64,000 nt of DNA from Gammaproteobacteria bacterium (GCA_009838035.1 VXSK01000003.1:225945-289944), one strand, 5' to 3'; positions 1 to 8,910 are shown, counted from the first letter of the stretch. A program made the numbers and translations. Notes: generated by a model not told the origin, from the sequence alone.

Positions 1-259
1 GCACATTGTCGCGGGTAATGCAGATCTGCTCGGGAATATCGGCCGCCTGCTCCTTTAGCGTGTGCTTGTAGGCCACTCGTTGAATGAACGGCACGAGAAT
101 GTGGAATCCGGCCCGCATGGTGTTGCTGTAGCGCCCGAGCGTCTCCACCACATAGGCGGACTGCTGCGGCACCACCACAGCGGTCTTGGCGATGACCACG
201 ATGATCAGAATGGCCAGGGCGCCGGCCACGATCAGGCCGAAAATCGTTGTTGTTTCCAT
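1..259 (-). CDS. SPFH/Band 7 (stomatin-like, paraslipin type) membrane protein, N-terminal part
   Basis: Only the first 86 codons are inside the window; the gene runs off the left edge. The protein opens with one hydrophobic segment (about residues 5-25, rich in I, V, L and A) followed by VPQQSAYVVETLGRY and VPFIQRVAYKHTLKEQ, the usual start of the SPFH domain in paraslipin/stomatin-like proteins. Family members are membrane-anchored and form large ring or cage oligomers involved in membrane-protein quality control. It lies 32 bp downstream of an NfeD gene on the same strand, the classical SPFH-NfeD pairing, so an operon is likely. The ATG at 259 is the only sensible start. The family call is firm; the exact subfamily is less certain. 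Confidence 0.85.
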   Translation of the reverse strand, partial: METTTIFGLIVAGALAILIIVVIAKTAVVVPQQSAYVVETLGRYSNTMRAGFHILVPFIQRVAYKHTLKEQAADIPEQICITRDNV

Positions 260-291
260 AAATCCGTGCTCGAAAAATCAGTAAACCGAAG

Positions 292-720
292 CTAGTCCTG
301 CGTCAGTTCAAGAACCAGTTGGTTAACGCGCGCCACGCGCACTCGCGCGCCCTGGGGTATTTCCGCGGAACCGACGTTGCGGGCATCCCACTCGGCGCCG
401 CGCAGCATTGCCTTGCCGTGGGCGCCCGCGGCAATGGACGATACGGCAATGGCGTCTTCCCCGACCACCGCGTCGACGGACGCGCCCTTGCGGCGCATCG
501 CGGCGGCCCGCAAACGGCCACGGAAGAAATAAAGCAGCACAAGCGAGAGACCGCCGAACAGCAGCCATTGCGTCACGAGGTCGCCGGTCAGGCCGAACAA
601 GCCAAGGAGGCCCACCAGGACGGCGCTCAATCCGATGAAAAGCAGCCAGAACGCCGCGTCCACGGTGACCTCGGCCACCAGCAGCACCACTCCGAAAACG
701 ATCCACAACCACCAGGACAT
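292..720 (-). CDS. NfeD family membrane protein
   Basis: The 142-residue protein has closely spaced hydrophobic helices over the first 65 or so residues (start MSWWLWIVFGVVLLVAE), then a basic linker and a small soluble C-terminal domain of about 70 residues. That domain contains VVGEDAIAVSSIAAGAHGKAMLRG and ends GARVRVARVNQLVLEL, as expected for the OB-fold of short NfeD proteins. This is the short form without the N-terminal protease domain. NfeD partners SPFH proteins, and an SPFH gene follows directly. A possible -10 (TATAAA on the minus strand) lies at about 756-762, in the short gap before nadC. The call rests on architecture, the OB-like tail and neighbourhood. Confidence 0.88.
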   Translation of the reverse strand: MSWWLWIVFGVVLLVAEVTVDAAFWLLFIGLSAVLVGLLGLFGLTGDLVTQWLLFGGLSLVLLYFFRGRLRAAAMRRKGASVDAVVGEDAIAVSSIAAGAHGKAMLRGAEWDARNVGSAEIPQGARVRVARVNQLVLELTQD

Positions 721-804
721 ACAGGAAACCTTGAAGACGCAGGACTGGCGATCGATTTTATAGGAATCCGGCGTCCGTAGCCGGGCGATACAGTGTGTCC
801 CGGG

Positions 805-1665
805 TCAGGCCGTGATCCGCATGGAGAAATCGCAGGCCCGGACGTTCTTGGTCAACGCGCCGCAGGAGATACGGTCAACGCCGGAGGCGGCGACTTCGGC
901 GACGTTGTCCGGCCCGATTCCGCCCGAAGCTTCCAGTATCACTTCCAATCCACGGCGATCGCGTTCCCCGACGGCCTCGGCCATTTGATCCACGGAGAAG
1001 TTGTCCAGCATTATCCAACTCGCACCGGCGTCCAGCGCCTCGCCCAACTCATCCAGGTCCTGCACTTCTACAGTGACCGGCAGATCGCCGCCGCGCTCGT
1101 GAGCCGCCTCGAGCGCCTGGCGCACGCCTCCCGCGGCGGCAATGTGGTTCTCCTTGAGCAGGACCGCGTCGTACAGGCCCATGCGGTGATTGCTTGCGCC
1201 GCCCACGCGCACCGCGTATTTCTGCGCCTGGCGCAGGCCGGGCAGCGTCTTGCGGGTGTCCAGCAGGACCGTGCGGAAGCCCTCCAGCGCCTCCACCATG
1301 GCGCGCGCCTGGGTCGCCACGGCCGACAGCAGTTGCAGGAAGTTCAGGGCCGAGCGTTCGCCGCTCAGCAGTCCTCGCACCGGTCCCTCCAGCTCGCAGA
1401 CGGGCTCGTCCGCCGTGGTCGTGCCGCCCTCGGCAACCCGCCAGCGGATCGAGATCCGCTCGTCGCAGGCGCGGAACACCTCGTCGAACCAGCCCCGACC
1501 GCACAGCACGCACTCCTCGCGCGCGACGACCACCGCCGCGGCATGAGCATCCGCGGGCAGCAACCCGGCCGACACGTCGCCGGCGCCCACGTCCTCGCGC
1601 AGCGCCCGGCGCACGTCCTCGCGCACCGTTTCCGCGGGCGCGGCGGGTTTTTCCGGCTTCCCCAT
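805..1665 (-). CDS. nadC: Nicotinate-nucleotide pyrophosphorylase (carboxylating)
   Basis: This quinolinate phosphoribosyltransferase makes nicotinate mononucleotide from quinolinate and PRPP, a step of de novo NAD synthesis in the cytoplasm. Visible motifs, in order: GERSALNFLQ (about residue 102), the PRPP/quinolinate-binding DTRKTLPGLR (about 136), HRMGLYDAVLLKENH (about 160), VEVQDLDELGEAL and the barrel strand LDNFS. The length of 286 residues is normal. The frame is also open to a TTG one codon upstream; the ATG at 1665 is taken as start. It is the last gene of a probable minus-strand operon after ubiD and a thioesterase. nadA and nadB are not in the window. Confidence 0.95.
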   Translation of the reverse strand: MGKPEKPAAPAETVREDVRRALREDVGAGDVSAGLLPADAHAAAVVVAREECVLCGRGWFDEVFRACDERISIRWRVAEGGTTTADEPVCELEGPVRGLLSGERSALNFLQLLSAVATQARAMVEALEGFRTVLLDTRKTLPGLRQAQKYAVRVGGASNHRMGLYDAVLLKENHIAAAGGVRQALEAAHERGGDLPVTVEVQDLDELGEALDAGASWIMLDNFSVDQMAEAVGERDRRGLEVILEASGGIGPDNVAEVAASGVDRISCGALTKNVRACDFSMRITA

Positions 1666-1689
1666 CAACTCAAGGGCGCTAGCCTCACC

Positions 1690-2097
1690 CTATTCCAGGA
1701 ATACGTTCGTCACCGTGGCCCGGACCAGCACGGCGCCATCCTTCTCGCGCCTGAGCTCCGCCTCGACCACGGACTGGCGGCGACCGTTGTGCACGACCCG
1801 GCCCTCCCCCAGCAGCGGTTCACCCATCGGCACGGCCTTGAGGAAGTTGGCGGAAATCTGCGCCGTCGTGAACGGGCGCCCGCCGCCACCGAACCAGGTC
1901 GTTGAGCCGCTCACGTCGTCGAGCATCGCGAGCGCATAGCCGCCCTGCAGCGAACCGATCGGGTTGGCAAACTCCCGCGGTGGCCGGTAGCACGCGGTTA
2001 CGACGCCCGCCTCGGCGTCCACCGAGACCAGTTCGCCGCCGACTGCGTCGCGGCTGGTCAGCCGCGGAAGTTTCGAGAGGTCGACCGGCTCCGCCAT
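1690..2097 (-). CDS. PaaI-type hotdog-fold thioesterase
   Basis: This 135-residue protein matches the 4HBT/PaaI hotdog pattern. It has FANPIGSLQGGYALAMLDD, which holds the helix with the general-base Asp, then strands such as TTAQISANFLKAVPMGEPLLGEG and a C-terminal strand VLVRATVTNVFLE. Family members hydrolyse acyl- or aryl-CoA thioesters. It is 17 bp downstream of ubiD and 24 bp upstream of nadC on the same strand, so the three are probably co-transcribed. Pairing with a UbiD decarboxylase and, across the promoter, an acyl-CoA synthetase suggests aromatic or unsaturated acid metabolism. The substrate cannot be read from the sequence. Confidence 0.85.
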   Translation of the reverse strand: MAEPVDLSKLPRLTSRDAVGGELVSVDAEAGVVTACYRPPREFANPIGSLQGGYALAMLDDVSGSTTWFGGGGRPFTTAQISANFLKAVPMGEPLLGEGRVVHNGRRQSVVEAELRREKDGAVLVRATVTNVFLE

Positions 2098-2114
2098 GCT
2101 GGAACCCGCTGGCC

Positions 2115-3611
2115 CTAATCCAGCGCGTCGCCCAGGCGCTTGGCCAGCGCCGCCACGTCCGCGGGATCGGCCTGGCTGACTTCCGGGTACTCGGTAAAGC
2201 GCTCGGGAATCTTCACCGTGGCGTCGATGCCCATCTGCTCGGACTGCACCGGCACGCCCTGGGCCGACTTAGGCGCCGAGGGGTCCAGCACGAAAGCCTG
2301 GCCGGACGGATTCATGATGATGTCCGATACGGGCTGCACCCGCGTCATGATCGCCCACTCCACCGAAGCCAGGTCGTAGGGATTGACGTCCGGTCCCACC
2401 ACAATCACCAGCTTGGCCGTGCGTCCCCAGCGGCCGGCCGCGCCCCAGACGGCGTGCAGCACGTACTTGCCGAACTCCGGATGCGGCTTGGTGGCGCCGT
2501 CCACGGCGAGCTGCACGATATAGGTCATGTTGGGCGTGACGACCACGTCCTTGACCTCGGGAATCTTGCGCCCCAGGTCGCTCAGGACTTCGCCCTCCAC
2601 CGGCAGCAGCGCCAGGTAGTTGTGATCGAACGGAGGCACCATCTCCATCGTCGAGTGCCAGATCGGGTTCTTGCGGTGGGTGATGTGGTTGACCTGCATC
2701 AGCGGAAACACCTGCACCGCGTCGTAGTAGCCCAGCGGGTTGGAGTGCCAGCCGATCTGCTCCTGCTGGCCGGGCAGGAACTCGCCCTCCAGCACGTATT
2801 CGGCGGTGGCGGGAACTTCGATGTCCACCGTGTCGCATTTCACGAGATCGAGCGGCGCGCCGCGCAGGCCGCCGGCGAAGTCGTACTCGTCCTGGCCGAA
2901 CGGCAGGCCGGTGGCGGACGCGAGGTGCAGCGCCGGGTCGCAGTTGCAGGCAATCGCGATTTCCAGGGTCTTGCCCGCGGCAATGGCCTTGGCCAGGTGT
3001 AGGCCGCCGTGATTCATCGGCGGGTTCCAATAGACGAACACCGCCAGGCAGCGGTCCTGGTTGTGCTGCGAATACTCGCCGCCGGCCGGATGCTGGGCGT
3101 TCCAGAGCTGGGTATGGCGGTACCAGCCCACGTTGCGGGCGCCGGTTTCGGGGTCCTTGGTGATCGCGATGCCGTTGGTGATGTAGCCAGGCCCCTCCTT
3201 TCCGAACCAGACGTGCGGAATCTGCTTGCCCAGGGACACCTCGTTTTCGGGAATCACGACCTCCTTGCACGGAGCGTCATCCCGATCGACCATCACCGGC
3301 TTGTGCCAGCTTGCTGGGTCGGCTAGCACGCGCGCCAGCTTGCGCTTGGCTTCGAGCACGTCCTCCTCGTCGATGCACAGCGCGGTGCGCTCGCGCGAGC
3401 CGTACGGATTGAACGCGACGGGCACGTCCGGCGTGTTGTAGCCGGTCAGGTTCTCCAGGATCAGGGCACGATTGGGGCCGCTGTGCAGAAGCGCCATAAG
3501 CGGCTGCAGATCGGACTCGTTCAGCCCCACCGAAAGCGGTTCCTTGATGCGGCGCAGGTCGTCGCGCTCCTCCAGCAGATCAAGAAATGCCCGAAAATCC
3601 TCGTATGCCAT
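2115..3611 (-). CDS. UbiD family decarboxylase (prenylated-FMN dependent)
   Basis: The protein of about 498 residues resembles UbiD-type reversible decarboxylases, which use prenylated FMN to remove carboxyl groups from aromatic or alpha,beta-unsaturated acids. It starts MAYEDFRAFLDLLEERDDLR, carries NVGWYRHTQLWN and a C-terminal half with RWGRTAKLVIVVGPDVNPYD and VEWAIMTRVQP. The frame is open 21 bases further upstream, but a strong GGAGG lies 7 bases before the ATG at 3611 and would be translated in the longer version, so 3611 is chosen. The cofactor maker UbiX is encoded at 10282-10860. Whether it acts on ubiquinone precursors or a catabolic acid is open; the neighbouring thioesterase and CoA ligase favour catabolism. 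Confidence 0.9.
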   Translation of the reverse strand: MAYEDFRAFLDLLEERDDLRRIKEPLSVGLNESDLQPLMALLHSGPNRALILENLTGYNTPDVPVAFNPYGSRERTALCIDEEDVLEAKRKLARVLADPASWHKPVMVDRDDAPCKEVVIPENEVSLGKQIPHVWFGKEGPGYITNGIAITKDPETGARNVGWYRHTQLWNAQHPAGGEYSQHNQDRCLAVFVYWNPPMNHGGLHLAKAIAAGKTLEIAIACNCDPALHLASATGLPFGQDEYDFAGGLRGAPLDLVKCDTVDIEVPATAEYVLEGEFLPGQQEQIGWHSNPLGYYDAVQVFPLMQVNHITHRKNPIWHSTMEMVPPFDHNYLALLPVEGEVLSDLGRKIPEVKDVVVTPNMTYIVQLAVDGATKPHPEFGKYVLHAVWGAAGRWGRTAKLVIVVGPDVNPYDLASVEWAIMTRVQPVSDIIMNPSGQAFVLDPSAPKSAQGVPVQSEQMGIDATVKIPERFTEYPEVSQADPADVAALAKRLGDALD

Positions 3612-3710
3612 GAACAAACCTCCCGCCGGCACTTGCGTAAACGCGCAGCCTAATGCAATTTACGGTTTCTTTCCACGGGCAGGGACCGGCCAGCGCATGC
3701 GGAGCGCCAA

Positions 3711-5231
3711 TTGAGCAGCGACAGGGTCTACGACTGGCTGGCCTACCACGCCCGCTACAACGCCGACTCCCTCGCCTGCGTGGATCTCGGCACGGGCCGT
3801 CGATTCACCTACGACGAGTTCAACGAACGAAGCACGCGCCTGGCCACGGGGCTGGCTGCCGGGCACGGCGTCGGAAAGGGCGACCGGGTGGCCATCATCG
3901 CCGCCAACAGCACCGACTTCTACGAACTCATGTTCGCCTGCTGGAAACTGGGCGCGCTGTTCATGCCGCTGAACTGGCGGCTGCACCCGGTGGAGATCGC
4001 GGAGCTTCTTTCGCACGGCGAGCCGAAGGCCGTGTTCTGCGACGAGGAATACGCGCCGCTGGCCGAGGGCTGGAATGAGGGGGCGCTGCTTATCCGCCGC
4101 GAGGGCCGCGGCTCGGACCACGAGCGGCTGATTGCCGGTCACGAGCCGGAAGCGGTCATGCCGCAGCTCAGCGGCGACGACCTGAACTGCCTGCTGTACA
4201 CCTCCGGCACCACCGGAAGGCCCAAGGGGGTCATGTACAACTACCGCATGGTCCGCAACACCGTGCTGTGCGGCGCACTGCACGCGGGCCTGTCGCGGGA
4301 TTCGGTAAGCCTCACGTACGCCCCGATGTTCCATACGGCCGGATTGAACGCGGCGGGCACGTCGCTGTTCCACTACGGCGGCTGTGTGAACGTCATGCCA
4401 CGCTGGGACGCACGCAAGTGCCTCGGCTACCTGACGGACGCCGAAATGGGCATTACCCACTGCATCGGCGTGCCCACGCATTACCTGATGATGAGCGAGC
4501 TGCCGGAATTCGAAAGCGCGGAATTCCCGGCGCTGGCTTGCCTGGGCGTTGGCAGCGCCCCCGCGTCCATGCAACTGCTGCGCACCTGGGAAGCCAAGGG
4601 CGTGGCCCTGGCGCAATCCTACGGGCTGACGGAGTGTTTCAGCGTAACGATGACCCCGCCGCACCGCGCCCGCGAAATGCTGGGCTCGGCGGGCCACGCG
4701 ATGATGCACGTGCAGGTGCAGGTCGGGGACGGCGAAGGCCGTGAGCTGCCGCGCGGCGAGGTGGGCGAGATCCAATTGCGGGGCCCGGGCGTTACGCCCG
4801 GATACTGGCGCGACCCGGAACTCACGGCCGCGTCGCGGGTGAACGGCTGGTTCCGCACCGGCGACGCGGCCCGCATGGACGAAGAAGGCATTCTCACGAT
4901 CGTGGACCGGCTCAAGGACATGTTCATATCCGGCGGCGAGAACATCTACCCGGTGGAGATCGAGAACGTGGTCGTACGGATGCCGGCGGTCAGCATGGTG
5001 GGCGTGATCGGCGTGCCCGATCCGAAATGGGGCGAAGTGGGCATGGCGCTGGTGCTGCCGCGCAAGGGCATGCGGGTGACCGAAGAGGAGGTGCTGGAGC
5101 AATGCCGGAACCACCTGGCCCGCTATAAGATTCCCAGGCAGGTGAAGATCGTGAACGAGCTGCCGATCAGTCCGCAGGGCAAGCTTCTGAAGACGGAACT
5201 GCGCCGCCTCTACGGAGGGCGGGATGAGTAA
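3711..5231 (+). CDS. Acyl-CoA synthetase (AMP-forming), fatty-acid/aryl-CoA ligase type
   Basis: This 506-residue member of the ANL superfamily activates a carboxylic acid to its CoA ester through an acyl-adenylate. Motifs visible are the P-loop YTSGTTGRPKG (about residue 163), QSYGLTE (about 305), GWFRTGDAARMDEEGIL and the hinge DRLKDMFISGGENIYPVEIE (about 400-420), and the C-terminal catalytic Lys in SPQGKLLK. The start is a TTG at 3711 preceded by GGAG at 3701-3704; no better in-frame ATG exists nearby. The stop overlaps the ATG of the next gene by 8 bases, so the MFS transporter is translationally coupled. It diverges from ubiD. The acid used is unknown. Confidence 0.92.
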   Translation: MSSDRVYDWLAYHARYNADSLACVDLGTGRRFTYDEFNERSTRLATGLAAGHGVGKGDRVAIIAANSTDFYELMFACWKLGALFMPLNWRLHPVEIAELLSHGEPKAVFCDEEYAPLAEGWNEGALLIRREGRGSDHERLIAGHEPEAVMPQLSGDDLNCLLYTSGTTGRPKGVMYNYRMVRNTVLCGALHAGLSRDSVSLTYAPMFHTAGLNAAGTSLFHYGGCVNVMPRWDARKCLGYLTDAEMGITHCIGVPTHYLMMSELPEFESAEFPALACLGVGSAPASMQLLRTWEAKGVALAQSYGLTECFSVTMTPPHRAREMLGSAGHAMMHVQVQVGDGEGRELPRGEVGEIQLRGPGVTPGYWRDPELTAASRVNGWFRTGDAARMDEEGILTIVDRLKDMFISGGENIYPVEIENVVVRMPAVSMVGVIGVPDPKWGEVGMALVLPRKGMRVTEEEVLEQCRNHLARYKIPRQVKIVNELPISPQGKLLKTELRRLYGGRDE

Positions 5232-6624
5232 GGAATCCCTCCCGATGCGGGACAACCCGTTCCGCTACGCGGGTTTCCGGCGGCTGTTCGCGGCCCAGGT
5301 CATCGCGCTGGTCGGAACGGGCCTGAGTACCGTGGGCCTGCAACTGCTGGCCTACCGGCTGACCGGCGGCCAGGCGGCGCCGGTGCTGGCCACGGCCCTT
5401 TCGATCAAGATGGTCGCCTACGTGTTCCTGGCGCCGATCTGCGGCGGGCTGGCGCATCGGACCTCGCGCAAGGGCATCCTCGTAACCAGCGACGTGCTGC
5501 GGGCGGGGCTGGTGCTGCTGCTGCCGTTCGTGACCACTGAATGGCAGATCTACGTGCTGATCTTCGCGGTGCAGGCGCTGTCGGCGGCGTTCAAGCCGGT
5601 GTTCCAGGCGATCATTCCGACCGTGCTGCCGGACCAGGCCACCTACACGCGGGCGCTTTCCTGGACCCGCCTGGCCTACGATCTGGAAACGGTCGGCAGC
5701 ATGATGCTCGCCATTGTGCTCATGGCCGCCGGCAGCGGGTTCGAGCTGCTGTTCGAACTGAATTCAGCCGCTTTCCTGATTTCGGCGCTGCTGATCGTCG
5801 TGACCCGCCTGCCGAAGATCGCCCCAGTCGAGCGCACGGGTAAAGTGCTGGACGACGTGACCTTCGGCGTGCGTTCGTACATGGCCACGCCGCGGCTGCG
5901 CGCGCTGCTGGTGCTCTACTTCGGCGCCGCCATGGTCAGCGGCGCGGTGCTGGTGAACAACGTCGATTACGTGCGCACCGAACTCGGCGGCGCCGACTAC
6001 CTGGTGGCCGTGACCATGCTGGCCTACGGCGCCGGATCGATGGCCGCGGCCCTCACCACCCCGCTGATCCTGCGCCGCATCAAGAGCCGCCAGCTGATGT
6101 CGCGCGGCGCGCTGCTGGCCGGATTCGCGGCGCTGTTCATGATTCTTTCGCCCGGCCTGGTCCCGGTGCTGGTGATGTGGACGATCATGGGCGCCGGCGG
6201 TTCCTGGGTCTATACGCCTTCGGGAAGGGTCATCAACCGGTCTTCCAGCCCGGCCGACCTGCCGGCGTATTTCTCCGCGCACTTCTCTCTTTCCCATAGC
6301 GCGTGGCTGGTCGGCTATCCCCTGGCGGGTTGGCTGGGTACCACGCTGGGGCTATCGACAGCCGGCCTTATCCTGGGACTGATCTGCATCGCGCTGGCGC
6401 TGGCGGGCGCGCGGCTGTGGCCGCGCCAGGACCACGAGGAAATCCTGCACGAGCATGAGGCGGTGGAGCACACCCACAAGCACTTCCACGATCGTCATCA
6501 CCAGCATGCTCACGAGGGAGGCGAAGGCGAGGAGCCGCACAGTCATCCGCACCGCCACGAGCCGCTGCGCCACACGCACGACTACGTGATCGACCTGCAT
6601 CACACCCGCTGGCCCACGGGGTAG
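5224..6624 (+). CDS. MFS transporter with His-rich cytoplasmic tail (NreB/NrsD-like)
   Basis: The 466-residue protein has an MFS core of about 12 predicted membrane helices over residues 15-415 and then an unusual tail of about 55 residues packed with His, Glu and Asp (HEHEAVEHTHKHFHDRHHQH, then SHPHRHEPLRHTHD). Similar His-rich C-termini are known on NreB and NrsD, nickel/cobalt efflux members of the MFS, so metal export is a reasonable guess. The core could equally export a drug or the CoA ligase's substrate. The ATG at 5224 lies inside the end of the acyl-CoA synthetase gene. No metal regulator is nearby, so the metal assignment rests on the tail alone. Confidence 0.8.
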   Translation: MSKESLPMRDNPFRYAGFRRLFAAQVIALVGTGLSTVGLQLLAYRLTGGQAAPVLATALSIKMVAYVFLAPICGGLAHRTSRKGILVTSDVLRAGLVLLLPFVTTEWQIYVLIFAVQALSAAFKPVFQAIIPTVLPDQATYTRALSWTRLAYDLETVGSMMLAIVLMAAGSGFELLFELNSAAFLISALLIVVTRLPKIAPVERTGKVLDDVTFGVRSYMATPRLRALLVLYFGAAMVSGAVLVNNVDYVRTELGGADYLVAVTMLAYGAGSMAAALTTPLILRRIKSRQLMSRGALLAGFAALFMILSPGLVPVLVMWTIMGAGGSWVYTPSGRVINRSSSPADLPAYFSAHFSLSHSAWLVGYPLAGWLGTTLGLSTAGLILGLICIALALAGARLWPRQDHEEILHEHEAVEHTHKHFHDRHHQHAHEGGEGEEPHSHPHRHEPLRHTHDYVIDLHHTRWPTG

Positions 6625-6659
6625 TATCGAGTCCCGAGACACGGTCCAGGAATAAGGAA

Positions 6660-7898
6660 ATGAACCGAATCTACAGTCTGATCTTTGCCCTGCCGCTTTT
6701 CATGGCTGCCTGCGGGGGCGGGGAAATGGATACTGCGGTCGATCCGCAATCCGCCGATCCGCAATCCGCCGATCCGGGTCCCGTGGTTACCTACGTCACC
6801 ACGGAAACCTTCGATGAGGAGGTCCTTCGGTCGGACATTCCGGTGCTGGTCGATTTCACCGCGACCTGGTGTGTGCCCTGCAAGGTCGTGGACCCGATCA
6901 TAATGAGCCTGTACCCGGAAATGGCGGGGCGCGCGAAAGTCTTCAAGCTGGACATCGACGAGGATCCGGAAATCTATCAGCGGCTCGGCGTAAACGGCGT
7001 GCCGCACATCCTGTTCTTCAACAAGGGCGAGGAGCAGGACCGGATCGTCAGTCCGCAGCCGAGAGAAATCTACGTGCAATATCTCGAGGCCCTGATCGAA
7101 GGGCGATCCACGCTGGAGGTTTCGCTGCAACTCCTGGAGGAAGACTCGTTTCGCCGTCATTTCGTCATGACCCGGAGCACCGAGGACCTCGAGTCGGCGA
7201 TGGAAGCCTTTCCGGGCCTGATGTCCGATCCGCTCGAGAACGGCCAGACACCCCTGTCGATGATCCTCAACAGCCCGAATTACCGGCAAGACGAGCAGAT
7301 CGAATTTGCCCTGGCCAATGGCGCGCAGCCAACGACGCGGGACCTGGTGGGCCTGGGCAGATGCGACGAATTCCTTGCCGCATTGGCCGGCGATCCGGAG
7401 GCGCTGGACCGGCCGGACCCGGACGGCGCATCACCGCTGTACGTGGCGATCGCCCGATCGTACCGGCTTGAGAACGGCGGCTGCGTTCGCGCCGTACTTG
7501 AAGCGGGCGCGGACCCGGGAGCGAACACAAGCCAACGCTACGCTCTGGGCCGCAGCGTTGTGCTGCTTGACGATCCCGCCTTGATCGCTGAATTTCTCGA
7601 TCGCGGCCTGGATCCCCGGCAATCGGACGAAAACGGCTGGAACATGCTGCATTGGGCGGCGAATTACGGATACGCCGATGTCGTGTCCCTGTTTGTCGAT
7701 CGCGATCTGGACCTGGACGCCACCAACCACAAGGGCGAAACGGCAGCGGACATGGTGCGCGAACGGCGCGACCGCACGGCGAAGGCGCTGGAAGCCGGCG
7801 TGGATTCGTACGGGCGAGAGTTGGACGAGGCGGCACGCCCCTATTACCGGGAACGGATTGCCAGGAGCGACGAAATCCTCGCAATTCTCGGCGCGTAA
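6660..7898 (+). CDS. Lipoprotein with thioredoxin domain fused to ankyrin repeats
   Basis: The 412-residue protein starts with a signal peptide ending in a lipobox (LFMAAC, lipidated Cys about residue 18). A short linker with a duplicated SADPQ unit follows, then a thioredoxin fold (about 40-140) with active site ATWCVPCK (Cys71, Cys74) and the cis-proline loop GVPHILFF. The second half holds degenerate ankyrin-like repeats, the clearest being ENGWNMLHWAANYGYADVV and a following NHKGETAADMV. It is presumably an envelope-anchored thiol oxidoreductase whose repeats bind a partner. An AAGGAA lies just before the ATG. It stands between an MFS gene and a convergent nitronate monooxygenase, so context gives no substrate. 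Confidence 0.85.
   Translation: MNRIYSLIFALPLFMAACGGGEMDTAVDPQSADPQSADPGPVVTYVTTETFDEEVLRSDIPVLVDFTATWCVPCKVVDPIIMSLYPEMAGRAKVFKLDIDEDPEIYQRLGVNGVPHILFFNKGEEQDRIVSPQPREIYVQYLEALIEGRSTLEVSLQLLEEDSFRRHFVMTRSTEDLESAMEAFPGLMSDPLENGQTPLSMILNSPNYRQDEQIEFALANGAQPTTRDLVGLGRCDEFLAALAGDPEALDRPDPDGASPLYVAIARSYRLENGGCVRAVLEAGADPGANTSQRYALGRSVVLLDDPALIAEFLDRGLDPRQSDENGWNMLHWAANYGYADVVSLFVDRDLDLDATNHKGETAADMVRERRDRTAKALEAGVDSYGRELDEAARPYYRERIARSDEILAILGA
6741..6775 (+). repeat. Tandem 15-bp repeat inside the lipoprotein linker
   Basis: The unit GATCCGCAATCCGCC occurs twice head to tail (6741-6755 and 6756-6770), followed by GATCC of a third. It encodes a duplicated DPQSA in the spacer between the lipidated Cys and the thioredoxin domain, a place where copy number could vary without breaking the fold. 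Confidence 0.85.
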
Positions 7899-7908
7899 GG
7901 CGTACCCA

Positions 7909-8910
7909 CTACATCGCGGAACAAGCCCCGGCGGCAGTGGCCCGTAACCTGTCCACCGCCTCGCGGTAGCCGTCTTCGAGTTCGGCGACGAGTTCGGCGG
8001 TGGTGAGAACGCTCTCGACCGAGCCCACGCCCTGCCCCGCCGACCAGATGTCGCGCCAGGCATTTGCGCGCTTCTCCTCGTTATTGAACTGGATTTCCGG
8101 ATTGGCCTTGCCCAGATCTTCCGGGTCGATTCCGGCCTTCTCGACGCTCGCCTTGAGGAAATTGGCCGGCACGCCGGTGAAGTAGGGAGTCAGCACCAGG
8201 TCGTCGGCGCCGCTGTCCACGAGCATCTGCTTGTAGCCGTCCGAAGCCAGGCTTTCGCGCGCGGCGATGAACCGGGTTCCGACGTAGGCGAAATCCGCGC
8301 CCATCGCGATTGCCGCGGCAATGTCGGCGCCCGAGGAGATTCCTCCGGCCAGCACGATGGCGCCGTCGAAGAACTTGCGCACCTCGGCCACGAACGCGAA
8401 CGGCGTGATCATGCCCGTATGTCCGCCGGCGCCGGCGGCCACCAGGATCAGGCCGTCGACGCCCGCGTCGGCCGCCTTGTGCGCGTAGAACAGGCTGTTG
8501 ACGTCGCAGTAGAGCAAGCCGCCGTAAGAATGCACTTCCTCGCGCACCAGCCTGGGGCTGCCCAGCGAGCTGATGACCATCGGGGCCTGGTATTTGACCG
8601 TGAGGTCGAGGTCGGCGGCCAGCCGCTTGTTGGTGCGATGAACGATCAGGTTCACGGCCCAGGGAGCGGTCGTGCCGGGACTGGCCCGCTCTTCTTCATC
8701 CAGCGTCGTCGAAATCCGCTTCAGCCAGTCCTCCAGCGTCTCGAGAGGACGGGCGTTGAGCGAGGGGAATGCGCCGATCAGGCCGCCCCGGCAGGCCTCG
8801 ATCACGAGATCGGGCCCCGACACGAGGAACATGGGCGCGGCGAACGCCGGCAGCTTCAGCCGCGCCTTGAGTTGCGCCAGACTTGCGCTTGAATCCGCGC
8901 CTTCAGCCAC
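7909..8910 (-). CDS. Nitronate monooxygenase / NPD-family FMN enzyme
   Basis: This 333-residue protein is of the NMO/2-nitropropane dioxygenase family, FMN TIM-barrels that oxidise alkyl nitronates; many members have other or unknown substrates. Seen are LPAFAAPMFLVSG near the N-terminus, the phosphate-binding segments VAAGAGGHTG and VLAGGISSGADIAAAIAMGA, and GTRFIAA(R)ES. The conserved His of HTG fits the catalytic His region. The start is GTG at 8910. It lies 22 bp downstream of an SDR on the same strand, so the two probably form an operon. The true substrate is not clear. Confidence 0.88.
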   Translation of the reverse strand: MAEGADSSASLAQLKARLKLPAFAAPMFLVSGPDLVIEACRGGLIGAFPSLNARPLETLEDWLKRISTTLDEEERASPGTTAPWAVNLIVHRTNKRLAADLDLTVKYQAPMVISSLGSPRLVREEVHSYGGLLYCDVNSLFYAHKAADAGVDGLILVAAGAGGHTGMITPFAFVAEVRKFFDGAIVLAGGISSGADIAAAIAMGADFAYVGTRFIAARESLASDGYKQMLVDSGADDLVLTPYFTGVPANFLKASVEKAGIDPEDLGKANPEIQFNNEEKRANAWRDIWSAGQGVGSVESVLTTAELVAELEDGYREAVDRLRATAAGACSAM

